Source of the DNA: a virus
Virus record (IMG/VR): IMGVR_UViG_3300007640_000269
Coordinates: 1 to 22,243 of that record
Length of the DNA: 22,243 bases
Strand: one strand, 5' to 3'
In this document: positions 21,949 through 22,243 of the stretch, in pieces
How positions within the stretch are numbered: position 1 is the stretch's first letter
How the letters are laid out: each line of letters starts with the position of its first letter
Made by a program: the position numbers and the translations under genes
The notes under the pieces: model-generated
Told to the model about the DNA's origin: nothing
Databases searched by the model: none
The model's input: the letters and a program-made list of their open reading frames with translations, nothing else

Positions 21949-22243
21949 TTAGGTCTCAGTTGGGGTTTCAGTAGGAGTTTCAGCTGGGGTTTCAGTAGGA
22001 GTCTCGGTTGGGGTTTCAGTAGGAGTCTCGGTTGGGGTTTCAGTAGGAGTCTCCGTAACATCTTGTTCTTTACAATTTTCTAAGCATTCTTCTTCAGTGG
22101 CATACACCACAGCATCATCCGATAAATACTTAAGATTTTTATCTAAACAAGATTTTGAAAATAGTCTGCATCTTTTAGTTCCCGGAATAGGTTGTCCGCC
22201 CGCATCTGTATCAGAAGCACAAACCCACACTAAACCTGGATCA
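21949..22243 (-). CDS. Partial protein with Cys module and TETP tail (5' end outside window)
   Basis: The frame is open to the right edge, so the N-terminus is missing; the visible GTG at 22230 is probably internal. What remains is a small Cys module (WVCAS, KRCRLFSKSC, then YATEEECLENC) with five cysteines spaced like small disulfide or Kunitz-like knots in phage and eukaryotic secreted proteins, followed by ~11 TETP repeats to the stop. The tail repeat recurs in short form at the end of the adjacent subtilisin-like protease. Disulfides would form only outside the cytoplasm, so a virion-surface location fits, but function is unknown. Confidence 0.75.
   Translation of the reverse strand, partial: DPGLVWVCASDTDAGGQPIPGTKRCRLFSKSCLDKNLKYLSDDAVVYATEEECLENCKEQDVTETPTETPTETPTETPTETPTETPAETPTETPTET
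21952..22056 (-). repeat. 12-bp tandem repeats encoding Thr-Glu-Thr-Pro
   Basis: On the plus strand GGGGTTTCAGTA and GGAGTTTCAGTA/GGAGTCTCGGTT units alternate and encode TETP (one APAETP variant). The unit differs from the Pro-Thr tracts elsewhere, so this array expanded independently. Confidence 0.9.

Noticed and set aside
1-22243. tRNA or other structured RNA genes
   Set aside because: I saw no cloverleaf-like sequence with a GTTCRA-type arm in the short intergenic spaces; a tRNAscan run would be decisive.

Overview
The window is a piece of the structural and DNA-packaging region of an AT-rich tailed double-stranded DNA phage (Caudoviricetes-like), probably from an environmental metagenome. 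Reading leftward on the minus strand, the cargo is recognisable: a small-terminase-like protein, large terminase, portal, prohead protease with a nested scaffold, a decoration-like protein and an HK97-fold-type major capsid protein. Nothing bacterial (rRNA, tRNA, metabolism) is present. The host cannot be named. The strong Shine-Dalgarno (SD) sequences (AAGGGAG, AAAGGAG) and a canonical TTGACA/TACTAT promoter suggest a host with ordinary sigma-70 signals and argue weakly against Bacteroidota.

Layout. From 22243 down to 17126 a leftward operon enters from the right edge. It holds the end of a TETP-tailed cysteine-containing protein, a subtilisin-like protease (817 aa), a 78-aa gene copying the protease's first ~25 residues, a papain-like cysteine protease with a TTTASP tail, and a protein with a fibronectin-III-like end. 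It closes at a hairpin terminator (17098-17127) shared with a small rightward helix-turn-helix gene (16869-17090). Positions 16788-16868 hold a divergent control region with a leftward sigma-70 promoter and a 12-bp perfect palindrome just downstream of its start point. This promoter drives a long leftward operon: a 52-codon leader ORF overlapping a sigma-factor-like gene with a Cys4 insert, a HTH/coiled-coil protein (small terminase candidate), an HNH endonuclease, then an accessory block (module/PT-tail protein, nucleotidyltransferase, module protein, Cys/Pro-rich protein, trypsin-like protease with two Pro-Thr tracts). After that come an ERCC4-type nuclease, large terminase, portal, protease/scaffold, decoration and capsid, ending at a strong terminator (726-757). 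Left of it are two small paralogous genes, the last running off the window with a Pro-Thr tract.

The most unusual feature is a modular, protease-armed accessory system. Three catalytically different proteases (trypsin-like, subtilisin-like, papain-like) and several non-enzymatic partners carry long low-complexity Pro-Thr, Thr-Ala-Ser-Pro or Thr-Glu-Thr-Pro tracts. Four of the proteins share a previously unnamed N-terminal module of about 50 residues (pattern R-x(3)-[FLY]-x(2)-[FY]-x(3)-F, then [QE]-[KL]-[IL]-[SC]-[TS]-[IV]-F). My inference is that the shared module docks different effectors on the virion, with the Pro-Thr tracts as spacers or stalks. Part of this block lies between the small- and large-terminase positions, where most phages have nothing or one small gene. 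No intergenic stretch in the window exceeds about 165 bases.
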